Shown: piece by piece, positions 1 to 8,570 of the stretch | Numbering within the stretch: the first letter of the stretch is position 1 | How the letters are laid out: each line of letters begins with the position of its first letter | DNA from: Ruminococcus sp. | Lineage (GTDB): Bacteria; Bacillota; Clostridia; Oscillospirales; Ruminococcaceae | Assembly (NCBI GenBank): GCA_021770655.1 | Contig: JAETQO010000009.1 | Span: forward strand, 62,001-126,000 | Direction: 5' to 3' | DNA length: 64,000 bases | Notes under the pieces: model-generated | Seen by the model: the letters and a program-made list of their open reading frames with translations, nothing else | Database searches by the model: none | Told to the model about the DNA's origin: nothing | Program-made: the position numbers and the translations under genes

Positions 1-1
1 G

Positions 2-193
2 AAAGACCTTGTAAATTCAATCGACGGCGATCAGGATATAACCGAGGAAAAGATCCGCAAACTTCGCTGTATGCGATGCAGACTCCTTGACGAAATACAT
101 CAAAAACAACAACTGCTCGACAAGGTGGATTTCATTATATGCAAATTCAAAAAAGAGAGGTCTGTTCCGAAGCATGGACAAAGTTTGAAATAA
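2..193 (+). CDS. C-terminal tail of a MerR-like transcriptional regulator (partial)
   Basis: The reading frame is open from the window edge to a TAA at 191-193, giving 63 residues. The tail is basic, leucine-rich and heptad-like (KIRKLRCMRCRLLDEI, then QQLLDKVDF), which resembles the dimerising coiled coil that ends MerR-family regulators. The DNA-binding half lies outside the window, so the family is inferred from the tail and from its neighbour: a flavodoxin gene begins 15 bases downstream, a common MerR-plus-oxidoreductase pairing. The stop codon abuts the ribosome site of the flavodoxin, so the two are probably cotranscribed. Another coiled-coil protein is possible. Confidence 0.5.
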   Translation, partial: KDLVNSIDGDQDITEEKIRKLRCMRCRLLDEIHQKQQLLDKVDFIICKFKKERSVPKHGQSLK

Positions 194-208
194 AAGGAGA
201 TGTTTGTT

Positions 209-688
209 ATGACAAAAAAATTAGTAGCGTATTTTTCAGCAAGCGGAGTAACCAAAAAGCAGGCGGAAGCTTTGGCGGAAACAGCGGGCGCTGATCTTTA
301 TGAGATCAGACCGGAGGTTCCTTACACCAAAGCCGATCTTAACTGGACGGATAAAAATGCGCGAAGCACCGTTGAAATGCGCGACCCGACATCACGGCCT
401 GCAATTGCGGACAACGTGGATAATATGGACGGATACGATGTTGTTTTTGTAGGCTTTCCGATCTGGTGGTATGCTGCGCCGACGATAATCAACACATTCC
501 TTGAAAGCTATGATTTTTCAGGAAAGACAATAATTCCTTTTGCAACGTCCGGCGGAAGCGGATTTGGGGAAACAGTCGCAAAGCTGGAACCGTCCGTTTC
601 CGATACGGCGATATGGAAAGACGGTAAACTGCTTAACCACACTTCAAAGAAGGAATTGACAGCCTGGATCGAAAGTCTCGGATTATGA
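209..688 (+). CDS. Flavodoxin
   Basis: A 159-residue single-domain flavodoxin, an FMN-binding electron carrier of the cytoplasm. The N-terminus has the phosphate-binding loop ([14 protein letters not shown]), the middle has the FMN-stacking segment ([17 protein letters not shown]), and a later segment ([11 protein letters not shown]) fits the other flavin loop. The length matches short-chain flavodoxins that replace flavodoxin_1 in clostridia. The ATG at 209 is preferred over the in-frame ATG at 200, because AAAGGAGA at 193-200 is spaced correctly only for 209. It follows the MerR-like gene and may be its target. Which redox partner it serves cannot be read from the sequence. Confidence 0.85.
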   Translation: MTKKLVAYFSASGVTKKQAEALAETAGADLYEIRPEVPYTKADLNWTDKNARSTVEMRDPTSRPAIADNVDNMDGYDVVFVGFPIWWYAAPTIINTFLESYDFSGKTIIPFATSGGSGFGETVAKLEPSVSDTAIWKDGKLLNHTSKKELTAWIESLGL

Positions 689-881
689 TTCGGCTCTGCC
701 GGAACTATGAGATTTTAAAATAATGAGCAAGGCGGTTAAGAGAAATATTTAAATAACGTTTTAACAGGCTTATAAAAAGGTAATTATTTCATTAACAGCA
801 TTTTTATCTCAGGATATCCCGATTCCTTCTTCGATGGGCAGTATAATTACCTATGCGATAATTTTATACAAAGTCATATTT

Positions 882-1415
882 TCATTCACTGATATCACCC
901 CGTAATTTTTCAAGCAAAATCTGTTCAGCCTTTTTCAGATATTTATATACGGCGTTTTGCGAAACTCCCAAAAGCTTGGAGGTTTCATAGGCGTTATGTC
1001 CGTAATAATAAAAATATGTAATTGCGGCTTTGTATTTTTCATCCAGTTCGCTGACTGCCCCGGACAGATCAACAATATCATAATCGTCAAATTCATCGGC
1101 ATAGAAAACATCTTTGATTTCTTCATGACTGTCATTATCAAAATGCTTTTTTTCTTTTCTATAAAGCCTATAAGAAACATTTCTGGTAGTTATGATCAAA
1201 TATGCCTCCAATTTGTACTTAGGTAAATTGTTGATCGTCTGAAAATTATCTGCTATTCTATAAAATGCGTCCCAAACAGCCTCTTCTGCCAATTCATGTG
1301 ATTTTAAAATTCTGAATGATACATAATACAGCTTTTTCTCATATTTCTTTACTAATTTTTCAAAACTTTTTTTATCCTCATCATTGTCAATCAACATCAG
1401 ACAAACGGATAGCAT
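882..1415 (-). CDS. ECF-like RNA polymerase sigma factor
   Basis: A 177-residue sigma-70-family protein with only regions 2 and 4. The region 2 part is EKLVKKYEKKLYYVSFRIL, followed by an acidic AEEAVWDAFYRI segment. Region 4 ends in a helix-turn-helix (AYETSKLLGVSQNAVYKYLKKAE). A GAGGTG ribosome site lies six bases before the ATG. The 5' part is lower in GC than most of the window. No anti-sigma factor gene adjoins it: the downstream strand is empty for about 190 bases and then holds the convergent flavodoxin. Its regulon and signal are unknown. Confidence 0.8.
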   Translation of the reverse strand: MLSVCLMLIDNDEDKKSFEKLVKKYEKKLYYVSFRILKSHELAEEAVWDAFYRIADNFQTINNLPKYKLEAYLIITTRNVSYRLYRKEKKHFDNDSHEEIKDVFYADEFDDYDIVDLSGAVSELDEKYKAAITYFYYYGHNAYETSKLLGVSQNAVYKYLKKAEQILLEKLRGDISE

Positions 1416-1635
1416 ATTAACACCTCTTTGGTTTCATTTGTTTATACATAACAAGCATATTACTGAAAGCTGAATATTTCAAGTTTATCGGAAGTGCTGA
1501 TCCAAATATGTAATTAGCTTACTATAAGGAAGTATACTCCAATGTGTCCTTCAGGACATTTTCAAGAACTCATTCATTAGCTTGAATACACAATACCCTA
1601 ATTTAACATTATACCATATTTTCCGCGAAAAGTAA

Positions 1636-1755
1636 AGGACGAAAAATAAGGCCGTAAGTAAGCGTTTAGGACATAGCAAAGTAAGCGCTACGACCGACAT
1701 TTACAGCCACATAATGAAAGAGGCTGACAGACAATCGGCGGAGTGCATATTTTAA
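1636..1755 (+). pseudogene. Remnant of a tyrosine recombinase (integrase) C-terminus
   Basis: The frame from about 1663 reads RLGHSKVSATTDIYSHIMKE and ends at a TAA at 1753-1755. The LGHS..(S)..TT..IYSH pattern is the hallmark of the last catalytic block of phage-type integrases, including the histidine of LGH and the catalytic tyrosine in IYSH. There is no start codon or upstream catalytic domain, and the adjacent upstream frame is basic filler. It is therefore a decayed 3' end. A strong terminator follows at 1800, and an initiator tRNA gene lies about 180 bases further on. Confidence 0.8.
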
Positions 1756-1799
1756 GACCCCGTCCGTGTGGGCAGGAGAAAAAGCAGAATAGACAGTAA

Positions 1800-1846
1800 A
1801 GCGGGCTTGTAGCTGAGTACAAAGCCCGCTATTTTATATTTTTTCA
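1800..1846 (+). terminator. Rho-independent terminator after integrase remnant
   Basis: AGCGGGCTTGT and ACAAAGCCCGCT form a stem of about 11 pairs with one bulge and a 9-base loop, followed by ATTTTATATTTTTT. This is a classic terminator for plus-strand transcription. Confidence 0.8.
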
Positions 1847-1887
1847 AGAAAACTGGACAAAACTTGAGCAGAAGGCAATTTTTAAGC

Positions 1888-1924
1888 ATAAAAATACACC
1901 GCTTGAAATCAATCAAACGGTGTA
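1888..1924 (-). terminator. Rho-independent terminator of the tRNA gene
   Basis: On the minus strand ACACCG and CGGTGT pair around a 16-base loop just after the tRNA 3' end, and the stem is followed by ATTTTTA. Weak stem, but the placement is right. Confidence 0.6.
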
Positions 1925-1931
1925 AATACAT

Positions 1932-2008
<77 letters not shown>

Positions 2009-2199
2009 ATATTTTTTGTACCATCTCTCTGAGTACTTGTCTATTATATCACATTCTTATCCTCTTGTCAATACTTTTTTGAAATATTTTTATAATTTCT
2101 TTCGCATTTATATTTCTGCCCGCCTGTTATATTATTTTATGCCGCAAAATCTAAATTATTCACAGAGCTTAAGACAACACCTCCGGGTTTCATGCCACG

Positions 2200-2332
2200 G
2201 AAATCAATTTTCACAGACAGGACTTGTTTTTGTATATCTTCTCCAACCTACGGCGGGAAGATATACGAATAATTATTGTAATTTAAACGCAATATCGTCT
2301 TTTTCCGATTTGATATTTTGAAAATTGATTTC
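2200..2332. repeat. Nested inverted-repeat element, function unknown
   Basis: GAAATCAATTTTC at 2200-2212 is the exact reverse complement of GAAAATTGATTTC at 2320-2332. Inside it, GTATATCTTC at 2232-2241 pairs exactly with GAAGATATAC at 2257-2266. No credible gene covers the 2009-2694 gap. The nested stems could be a structured RNA, a terminator pair or a decayed small mobile element. Confidence 0.5.
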
Positions 2333-2569
2333 TCTGGTTTCATACTCATGCTTCGTAGTAGAATTTTCATCAGATTGCTTAATAAGAGCAAAACTAACCG
2401 ATATAACTGAAAATATTTAGCAAAACATATATAAAATTTGTAAGGCGACAGCCCGACGTTTTTGAATTGATCTTTCAGATCGTTCCGAAACAGAAATTAA
2501 TTCGTTATTTTCACCAAAATATCCGTCTTAAAATTTATATATAACGCCTTCTGTTTTTGTCATATTTTC

Positions 2570-2598
2570 TTGACAATAATACCTTTTTGTAATATAAT
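2570..2598 (+). promoter_or_regulatory. Sigma-A promoter of the symporter gene
   Basis: A perfect TTGACA at 2570-2575 and a perfect TATAAT at 2593-2598 are separated by 17 bases, about 97 bases upstream of the symporter start. Confidence 0.9.
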
Positions 2599-2694
2599 AT
2601 TACTATGCTGCTTTATCAAGTAAAAGCTTGAAAGCATAAAAGAGTAAAAGCGTTAAATTCTGCGCTTTGCTATGAAATAAAAGGAGTGTTTTGT

Positions 2695-4224
2695 GTGATT
2701 GCAAGATGGATAGTGCTGGTCGTTTATCTGGCTCTGATGATCGGAATAGGCGCTTACTACCGCCGTAAATCCGCCAGCGTCAACGATTTTGTTCTGGGCG
2801 GACGAGGGTTAGGCGCATGGTTTACAGCATTTGCTTATGGTACATCATATTTCTCAGCGGTAATTTTCGTAGGCTACGCCGGAAAATTCGGCTGGAACTA
2901 CGGAGCGGCGGCAACCTGGGTCGGCATAGGCAATGCCGTTATCGGCTCGTGGCTTGCATGGAAAGTGCTGGGACGGCGAACAAGAATTATGACAAAACAC
3001 CTTGAAGCCAAAACCATGCCTGAGTATTTTGAAAAGCGCTATAACAGCAAAACTCTTAAAATAGTTTCCGCTCTTATCGTGTTCGTTTTCCTTATTCCCT
3101 ATACTGCTTCGGTTTATAACGGCCTTTCACGACTGTTTGAAAAGGGATTTGGTATGCCTTATAAATACTGTATAATCGGTATGGCGCTTTTCACCGCCGT
3201 TTACGTCATAATGGGAGGCTATAAGGCCACAGCCCTCAATGATTTCATTCAGGGACTTATTATGCTTGTGGGCATTACCGCAGTCGTATTTGCCGTGCTT
3301 AACCAAAACGGAGGTCTTGGCGCTTCTCTGGACTTGTTGGGCGAGATACCCGCCGCCGACGGCAAAACCCAGCAGTATAACTCGCTTTTCGGACCCGATC
3401 CTATAAACCTTGTGGGAGTAGTCATACTAACTTCTCTCGGAACATGGGGACTTCCTCAGATGGTTCAGAAATTCTATGCGATCAAGGACGATAAGGCGAT
3501 AAAAACGGGTACAGTGGTTTCCACATTCTTTGCATTCATCGTTGCAGGCGGCTGTTATTTCCTAGGCGGTTTCGGAAGGCTTTTTGTAAAAAATGTGGAC
3601 GGTATGCCTGCGGAGGGATTTGACGCTATCGTTCCTATAATGATGGAAAAGCTCCCAAGCCTGCTGTTCGGTCTTGTTATAGTTCTGGTACTTTCAGCGT
3701 CAATGTCAACCCTTTCGTCACTGGTGCTCACCTCAAGTTCTACTCTTACGATCGACCTTATCAAACCTTTTATGAAAGGCAAAATGGACGAGAAAAAGGA
3801 ACTTATTACAATGAGAATATTTATTGCGGTATTCCTTTTAATTTCCGTTGTTCTTGCAATTATCACCCTTGAAAATCCGCAGACAGTCATATCCACACTT
3901 ATGTCCATTTCATGGGGCGCACTCGCAGGAGCGTTTCTTGCACCGTTTATGTACGGCCTTTTCTGGAAAGGCGTGACCAAAGCAGCAGTTATGGCAAGCT
4001 TTATTTCCGGAGTGGGAATAACGGTGGTACATATGGCTTACTACACTCTTGCCGGACACACCGGAATGCTTTGGGGAATCAACCTTGCTTCACCGATCAA
4101 CGCAGGCGCTTTTGCAATGCTGTTCGGACTTATCCTTGTACCGATCGTTAGCCTTATTACCAAGCAAAAGGACGCGGACAAAGCTTTAGCAGAAGAGATT
4201 TTCAAATGTTATGAACAGGAATAG
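2695..4224 (+). CDS. Sodium:solute symporter (SSS family)
   Basis: A 509-residue integral membrane protein with about 13 hydrophobic segments, the usual size and count for the SSS (PutP/SGLT-like) family. Family features include the first helix followed by DFVLGGRGLG, then AFAYGTSYFSAVIFVGYAG, and the conserved MGGYKATALNDFIQG segment. It should couple Na+ entry to uptake of a small organic solute; the substrate cannot be told from the sequence. The GTG at 2695 is chosen because AAAAGGAG at 2679-2686 is correctly spaced for it and overlaps the alternative GTG at 2686. The gene has its own consensus promoter and a hairpin terminator after it, so it is monocistronic. Confidence 0.9.
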   Translation: MIARWIVLVVYLALMIGIGAYYRRKSASVNDFVLGGRGLGAWFTAFAYGTSYFSAVIFVGYAGKFGWNYGAAATWVGIGNAVIGSWLAWKVLGRRTRIMTKHLEAKTMPEYFEKRYNSKTLKIVSALIVFVFLIPYTASVYNGLSRLFEKGFGMPYKYCIIGMALFTAVYVIMGGYKATALNDFIQGLIMLVGITAVVFAVLNQNGGLGASLDLLGEIPAADGKTQQYNSLFGPDPINLVGVVILTSLGTWGLPQMVQKFYAIKDDKAIKTGTVVSTFFAFIVAGGCYFLGGFGRLFVKNVDGMPAEGFDAIVPIMMEKLPSLLFGLVIVLVLSASMSTLSSLVLTSSSTLTIDLIKPFMKGKMDEKKELITMRIFIAVFLLISVVLAIITLENPQTVISTLMSISWGALAGAFLAPFMYGLFWKGVTKAAVMASFISGVGITVVHMAYYTLAGHTGMLWGINLASPINAGAFAMLFGLILVPIVSLITKQKDADKALAEEIFKCYEQE

Positions 4225-4274
4225 ATGTAAAAGTAATAAACAATGATTAATTTGCCTGATAAATATTTTTTGCA

Positions 4275-4309
4275 GCGGGAGCGGATTCAAATCCACTCCC
4301 GTTTGTTTT
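4275..4309 (+). terminator. Terminator of the symporter gene
   Basis: CGGGAGCGGAT and ATCCACTCCCG form a stem with one mismatch and a TTCAA-like loop, followed by GTTTGTTTTA. It ends immediately before the repeat copy at 4311. Confidence 0.65.
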
Positions 4310-4310
4310 A

Positions 4311-4481
4311 GGCAACACCGCACAACTATTGTGTGCGGATAACGCAGAAAATTTTTCGTTAGATTGTATAGAAACGACGCAGAAAAACTTGTGTCTTTCA
4401 AGAAGTTTCTGTGCAAGATAACGGAAAATTGGCAAGTTAGACGTACACAAAGCCGTTAGGGAGTAGTTGTGCGGTGCTGCC
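4311..4481. repeat. MITE-like element, copy 1 (full length)
   Basis: A 171-bp element bounded by 18-bp terminal inverted repeats, GGCAACACCGCACAACTA at the left and the complement of GGCAGCACCGCACAACTA at the right, with one mismatch. It is flanked by TTTA on both sides, an apparent 4-bp target duplication. It encodes nothing and has internal GATAACG direct repeats. Related copies are at 21241, 22849 and 63050. It separates the symporter terminator from the terminator of the convergent Nudix gene. Confidence 0.85.
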
Positions 4482-4495
4482 TTTATTGTCAATGA

Positions 4496-4530
4496 TAAAA
4501 AAATCACGCTCAAACGGCGTGATTTTTTTA
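4496..4530 (-). terminator. Terminator of the Nudix gene
   Basis: AAATCACGC and GCGTGATTT form a stem around CGTTTGA, with a run of Ts on the minus strand just after the Nudix stop codon. Confidence 0.8.
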
Positions 4531-4536
4531 CAGGCA

Positions 4537-4941
4537 CTAAAATATAAATTTCTTCGCCTTGTTCACAATACTTCTGTCGTTTTCATAGGACAAAACCTGC
4601 CCCGCTCTGCCGATCTCTACCCAGCGTATATCCGCAATCTCCTCGGCTTGGGGCGTATAATCCGTATTCTTCGCCTTGCCGATGAAATATACCACGATTT
4701 TCTGAGTGTCCTTTCGAGGAGAATATGAAACGATCTCTCTGAAAGTAGTGTCAAGATTTACATCAATTCCGGTTTCCTCCATGATCTCGCGCTTGGCTGT
4801 TTCTTCTTCAGTTTCATCGCCCTCAACATGACCCTTGGGGAAAGACCAATGCCCGCTGTTAATGTGCTTGATTAACAGAATTTCCGTGTTGCCGTGATAC
4901 TTTCGGTAAACAATAGCGCCACAAGACTTTTCGTGCAGCAT
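4537..4941 (-). CDS. Nudix hydrolase, Ap4A-hydrolase-like
   Basis: A 134-residue single-domain Nudix protein. It has the complete Nudix box GHVEGDETEEETAKREIMEE followed by TGI, with the metal-binding REIMEE glutamates intact. The preceding SGHWSFPKGHVE and the short total length resemble bis(5'-nucleosyl)-tetraphosphatase-type members, which cleave Ap4A or similar dinucleotides, but substrate assignment in this family from sequence is unreliable. The ATG at 4941 is preferred to the one at 4947, because AAAGGATA sits nine bases upstream of it. It has its own promoter at 5015-5043 and its own terminator. Confidence 0.85.
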   Translation of the reverse strand: MLHEKSCGAIVYRKYHGNTEILLIKHINSGHWSFPKGHVEGDETEEETAKREIMEETGIDVNLDTTFREIVSYSPRKDTQKIVVYFIGKAKNTDYTPQAEEIADIRWVEIGRAGQVLSYENDRSIVNKAKKFIF

Positions 4942-5014
4942 CGTCATTATCCTTTCTAAGAAGCCGTCCGACCGTATAAGTCAAAACTGCCTCTAAGTGT
5001 TATTCATTAATGTA

Positions 5015-5043
5015 ATTATAACACACCCCGTTCCATTTGTCTA
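5015..5043 (-). promoter_or_regulatory. Promoter of the Nudix gene
   Basis: On the minus strand TAGACA (5038-5043) and TATAAT (5015-5020) are 17 bases apart, one mismatch from consensus, about 75 bases before the Nudix start. Confidence 0.8.
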
Positions 5044-5094
5044 TACCTTTTAATAAATATACCCCTAATTTATGCAATCTGCACAAAAGGAAAG

Positions 5095-5130
5095 CAAAGA
5101 AAAAAGCCATGCCTTTTGACATAGCTTTTC
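5095..5130 (-). terminator. Terminator of the fatty-acid operon
   Basis: AAAAGCTATG and CATGGCTTTT pair on the minus strand with one mismatch, followed by TTTCTTTG, just beyond the acpP stop codon. Confidence 0.65.
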
Positions 5131-5151
5131 ATAATCAACTTGTTAAGCAAG

Positions 5152-5382
5152 TTATTCCATCTTGCTCTCGATATACTTTACAATATCGCCTACAGTCTTG
5201 ATGTTCTCAACCTCTTCATCCGGAATCTCAACATCAAAGCTCTCCTCAATGCTCATCACAAGATCAACAACGTCCAGTGAATCAGCGCCGAGATCTTCTG
5301 TAATAGAAGCCTCCAATGTTACCGCGTCCTCTGCAACGTCAAGCTGTTCAACGATAATGTCCTTGACTTTCTCAAATACCAT
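5152..5382 (-). CDS. acpP: Acyl carrier protein
   Basis: A 76-residue acidic four-helix protein carrying the growing acyl chain in type II fatty-acid synthesis. The phosphopantetheine attachment serine is in [13 protein letters not shown] (about residue 36), the canonical DSL motif. It is the last gene of the fab operon, separated from accA by about 110 bases, with its own ribosome site (AGGGTAAAAGCA before the ATG). In most clostridial fab operons acpP follows fabH directly; here it is at the far end, next to the operon terminator. Confidence 0.97.
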   Translation of the reverse strand: MVFEKVKDIIVEQLDVAEDAVTLEASITEDLGADSLDVVDLVMSIEESFDVEIPDEEVENIKTVGDIVKYIESKME

Positions 5383-5490
5383 TGCTTTTACCCTCCATTC
5401 TATAGAAAACTAGGCCGCCGCTCTATGCGGCATTTATGACAGCCGCCTGCCGTAAAGTAACGGCATTTTCTCCGGCATTATCATCAGATA

Positions 5491-6309
5491 TTATACGCCC
5501 TTGGGAAACTCCTCAAACTCGCCCACAGTTCTAAACTTATTATAACGCCCCGCCAGCAATTCGTCAAGCCCTTTTTTCAATTTTCTTTCCAGAGCCTCAG
5601 AGATATAATCGGAAATATTCTCGGCCGTGAGTTGGGGATCGTTATGCGCTCCTCCGTCTGCCTCGGCAATTATATAATCGCACACGCCGAGCCTTATAAG
5701 ATCTTCCGCTGTGCTCTTCATTATATCGCAGGCTTCTCTTTCCCTCGAAGCGTCCTTCCAAAGAATGCTTGCAAAGCCTCTCGGAGATATAGGAGAATAT
5801 ATTGCATTTTCAAGCATAGCAAGCTCGTCGCAGACTGCCAGAGCCAAAGCCCCTCCGGAGCCGCCCTCGCCCAGTATGATCGAGATCACAGGAGTTCTGA
5901 GCGTCATAAATTCCATTATATTTCTTGCAATAGCCTCGCCCTGTCCTCTCTTTTCCGCCTCGACGCCGCAGAACGCTCCTGCCGTGTCTACAAGGCAGAT
6001 AACGGGTCTGTGAAATTTTTCAGCCTGTTTTGCAAGCCTGAGCGCCTTTCTGTAGCCCTCAGGATGCGGCATCCCGAAATTGCACTTCTGATTCTCTTCC
6101 AGATTTCTTCCCTTGACCTCGGCTATGACCGTTACAGGGATACCCTTGAAATACGCAATGCCGCCCATTACCGCACCGTCGTCGCCGTAAAGTCTGTCGC
6201 CGTGCATCTCAAAAAAATCGTCGAAAATAAGAGGGATATAATCGTTTGCCGTCGGACGGCCCTTATGACGAATAATGTCCAATCTTTGACAAGCGGTCAA
6301 ATCATTCAT
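5491..6309 (-). CDS. accA: Acetyl-CoA carboxylase carboxyltransferase, alpha subunit
   Basis: A 272-residue crotonase-fold subunit that, with AccD, transfers the carboxyl group from carboxybiotin to acetyl-CoA to make malonyl-CoA. Typical segments are HGDRLYGDDGAVMGGI, VDTAGAFCGVEAEKRGQGEA, and the oxyanion-hole glycines in ILGEGGSGGALALAV. It is slightly shorter than the E. coli enzyme (about 319), as is usual for Firmicutes, which lack the N-terminal extension. The ATG at 6309 is preferred to the upstream TTG at 6318, because AAAGGAGG lies nine bases before the ATG. The start overlaps the end of accD by eight bases, implying translational coupling. Confidence 0.95.
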   Translation of the reverse strand: MNDLTACQRLDIIRHKGRPTANDYIPLIFDDFFEMHGDRLYGDDGAVMGGIAYFKGIPVTVIAEVKGRNLEENQKCNFGMPHPEGYRKALRLAKQAEKFHRPVICLVDTAGAFCGVEAEKRGQGEAIARNIMEFMTLRTPVISIILGEGGSGGALALAVCDELAMLENAIYSPISPRGFASILWKDASREREACDIMKSTAEDLIRLGVCDYIIAEADGGAHNDPQLTAENISDYISEALERKLKKGLDELLAGRYNKFRTVGEFEEFPKGV

Positions 6310-7180
6310 TCTCGCCAACCTCCTTTGCAGGCTTATGAAGCTTTAGCAGATGAGCAAGCACACGCCTCATTTTATTTCTCTCTACTATCATATCCACAAA
6401 GCCGTTTTCAAGCATAAATTCCGCAGACTGAAAATCATCGGGAAGCTTCTGTTTTATCGTACCCTCGATAACCCGTCTGCCGGCAAAACCTATAAGCACC
6501 TTCGGCTCTGCGATTATAATATCTCCCAGCGACGCAAAGGAAGCCGTAACGCCGCCGGTGGTCGGGTCGGTCATCACTGCAATATACAAAAGTCCGGCCT
6601 CGCTGTGTCTGGCGACCGCTCCGCTTGTTTTAGCCATCTGCATCAGCGAAACGGTACCCTCCTGCATTCTCGCCCCGCCGGAGGCTGTAAAAGCTATGAC
6701 CGGCAGTCTGTTGGCTGTAGCGTACTCTATAGCACGTGTGATTTTCTCGCCTACCACGCTTCCCATTGAAGCCATCATATAATTGGAATCCATTACTATT
6801 ATAATAATTTCCTCGCCGCGTATTTTAGCCTTTCCGGTCAAAACGGCGTCTTTAAGCCCTGTCTTTTCTCTGAGGGCAAGCTGTTTCTTTTCATAATCGG
6901 GAAAATCGATTGGATTCTTTGAGATCATATCCTTATCGAATTCTTCAAAGCTTCCCTTGTCTATCGTTACGTCAAGACGTTCGCGGGCAGTGAGCCTTGA
7001 ATGATAATTGCAGTGAGGACATACCTTGCCGTTTTTCTGGAAATCCTCCATAAAAGTAACGTTTCTGCACCTAGGACATTTGAAAAGCAAACCCTTGGGA
7101 ATATCGGTTTTTTTCTTGTCGTCCTCAGTCTTATCGCCGTTGAATCTGACTTTTACAACCGAAAACAAATCCTCAAGCAT
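6302..7180 (-). CDS. accD: Acetyl-CoA carboxylase carboxyltransferase, beta subunit
   Basis: A 292-residue partner of AccA. The N-terminal zinc ribbon is intact (FKCPRC at about 33-38 and VCPHCN at about 52-57), and the carboxyltransferase core has ASGGARMQEGTVSLMQMAKT and TDPTTGGVTASFASLGDI. The zinc finger is needed for complex formation and can bind the accD/accA mRNA in E. coli. The start codon shares one base with the stop of accC (TGATG), so the three acc genes are tightly coupled. Confidence 0.96.
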   Translation of the reverse strand: MLEDLFSVVKVRFNGDKTEDDKKKTDIPKGLLFKCPRCRNVTFMEDFQKNGKVCPHCNYHSRLTARERLDVTIDKGSFEEFDKDMISKNPIDFPDYEKKQLALREKTGLKDAVLTGKAKIRGEEIIIIVMDSNYMMASMGSVVGEKITRAIEYATANRLPVIAFTASGGARMQEGTVSLMQMAKTSGAVARHSEAGLLYIAVMTDPTTGGVTASFASLGDIIIAEPKVLIGFAGRRVIEGTIKQKLPDDFQSAEFMLENGFVDMIVERNKMRRVLAHLLKLHKPAKEVGENE

Positions 7181-8550
7181 CAGTTCTTACTCCTCTCATC
7201 GTTTAATATATCCGTGCGGTTAAGAAATCCGTTGTCGTAATTTCCCTCTAAAAACTCCGGCCGTCTTATAAGCTTCAGCTGAAAATCCACGTTTGTGGAA
7301 ACGCCGTCCACAATAAATTCCGACAGCGCCCATGTCATCTTCGCAATAGCCTCTTCTCTGTTCTTACCGTGAACGATAAGCTTTCCGATCATTGAATCAT
7401 AATAAGGCGGGATCTCATAGCCCTGATATACCGCCGTATCGACTCTTATTCCAAATCCTCCGGGAATGAAAAGCGATTCGATCTTCCCCGGCGACGGTCT
7501 GAAATCAAACATCGGATTTTCCGCATTTATGCGGCATTCGATCGAATGCCCGGACAGCTTTACGTCCTCCTGCTTAATGGAAAGTCTTTCACCCGACGCT
7601 ATAAGCAGCTGCTGTTTCACAAGATCGATCCCCGTGACCGCTTCGGTTATGGGATGCTCGACCTGTATTCTGGTGTTCATCTCCATAAAATAGAAATCGC
7701 CGTTTTTATCCACAAGGAACTCTATTGTTCCCGCGTTTCTGTATCCGCATACCTTTGCGGCTGTGCAGGCGGCCTTACCCATTTTCTCACGAAGTTCGGG
7801 AGTCATAAAGCTTGCAGGAGAAGGCGCTTCCTCAAGCACCTTCTGATTCCTTCTCTGCATAGAACAGTCACGCTCGCCCAGATATATAACGTCGCCGTAA
7901 TTGTCGGCAAGTATCTGTATCTCGATATGCTTAGGATTTTCAATGAACTTTTCGATATAAATCTCGTCGTTTCCGAAGCAGGCGAGAGCCTCCTGTTTTG
8001 CGGCAGTCATCTGCGCCTCAAGCTCGTCGTCCGAATTAACTATCCTTATACCGCGTCCTCCGCCGCCTGCGGAAGCCTTTACAAGCACCGGATAGCCCAG
8101 ATCTCTTGCAAGTGTGTGTGCGGCGTGTATATTTGAAATTGCCCCGTCCGAACCCATGATAACGGGAACGCCGGCCTCTTTCATCGTTTCCTTAGCCTGC
8201 GCCTTGTCGCCAAGCATTTCAATGGACTCCGCACGAGGTCCGATAAATGTTATTCCGCATTTTTCGCACATTCCGGCAAAGGACGGATTTTCCGAGAGAA
8301 ATCCGAAGCCGGGGTGAATAGCGTCCGCACCTGTTATCTCGCAGGCGGAAATTATCTCCCTAACATTCAGATAGCTGTCCTTGCTGGGAGCAGGACCTAT
8401 ACAAACCGCCTCGTCGGCAATTTTTGCGTGGAGAGCGTTTTTATCGGCAGTGGAATATACCGCTACTGTATGTATGCCCAGCTCGCGGCAGGCTCTTATA
8501 ATACGAACAGCGATCTCGCCTCTGTTTGCAATCAAAACTTTTTTTAACAT
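7180..8550 (-). CDS. accC: Biotin carboxylase subunit of acetyl-CoA carboxylase
   Basis: A 456-residue ATP-grasp enzyme that carboxylates the biotin on AccB using ATP and bicarbonate. Visible features are the N-terminal KVLIANRGEIAVRIIRA, the glycine-rich ATP lid KASAGGGGRGIRIV, the YIEKFIENPKHIEIQI segment, and the catalytic MEMNTRIQVEHPITE motif. The length is standard. It follows a frameshifted membrane-protein gene by 20 bases, and a GTGAGGC ribosome site precedes its ATG. Confidence 0.97.
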   Translation of the reverse strand: MLKKVLIANRGEIAVRIIRACRELGIHTVAVYSTADKNALHAKIADEAVCIGPAPSKDSYLNVREIISACEITGADAIHPGFGFLSENPSFAGMCEKCGITFIGPRAESIEMLGDKAQAKETMKEAGVPVIMGSDGAISNIHAAHTLARDLGYPVLVKASAGGGGRGIRIVNSDDELEAQMTAAKQEALACFGNDEIYIEKFIENPKHIEIQILADNYGDVIYLGERDCSMQRRNQKVLEEAPSPASFMTPELREKMGKAACTAAKVCGYRNAGTIEFLVDKNGDFYFMEMNTRIQVEHPITEAVTGIDLVKQQLLIASGERLSIKQEDVKLSGHSIECRINAENPMFDFRPSPGKIESLFIPGGFGIRVDTAVYQGYEIPPYYDSMIGKLIVHGKNREEAIAKMTWALSEFIVDGVSTNVDFQLKLIRRPEFLEGNYDNGFLNRTDILNDERSKN

Positions 8551-8570
8551 AAAATATGCCTCACTAATTA

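Noticed and set aside
4270..4310. tRNA 3' fragment (GCGGATTCAAATCC then ACTCCCG)
   Set aside because: There is no D arm, anticodon arm or acceptor partner. It forms a terminator hairpin after the symporter gene.
4311..4481. CRISPR repeat
   Set aside because: The repeats are dispersed, 92-171 bp, with inverted ends and no regular spacers; there are no cas genes.
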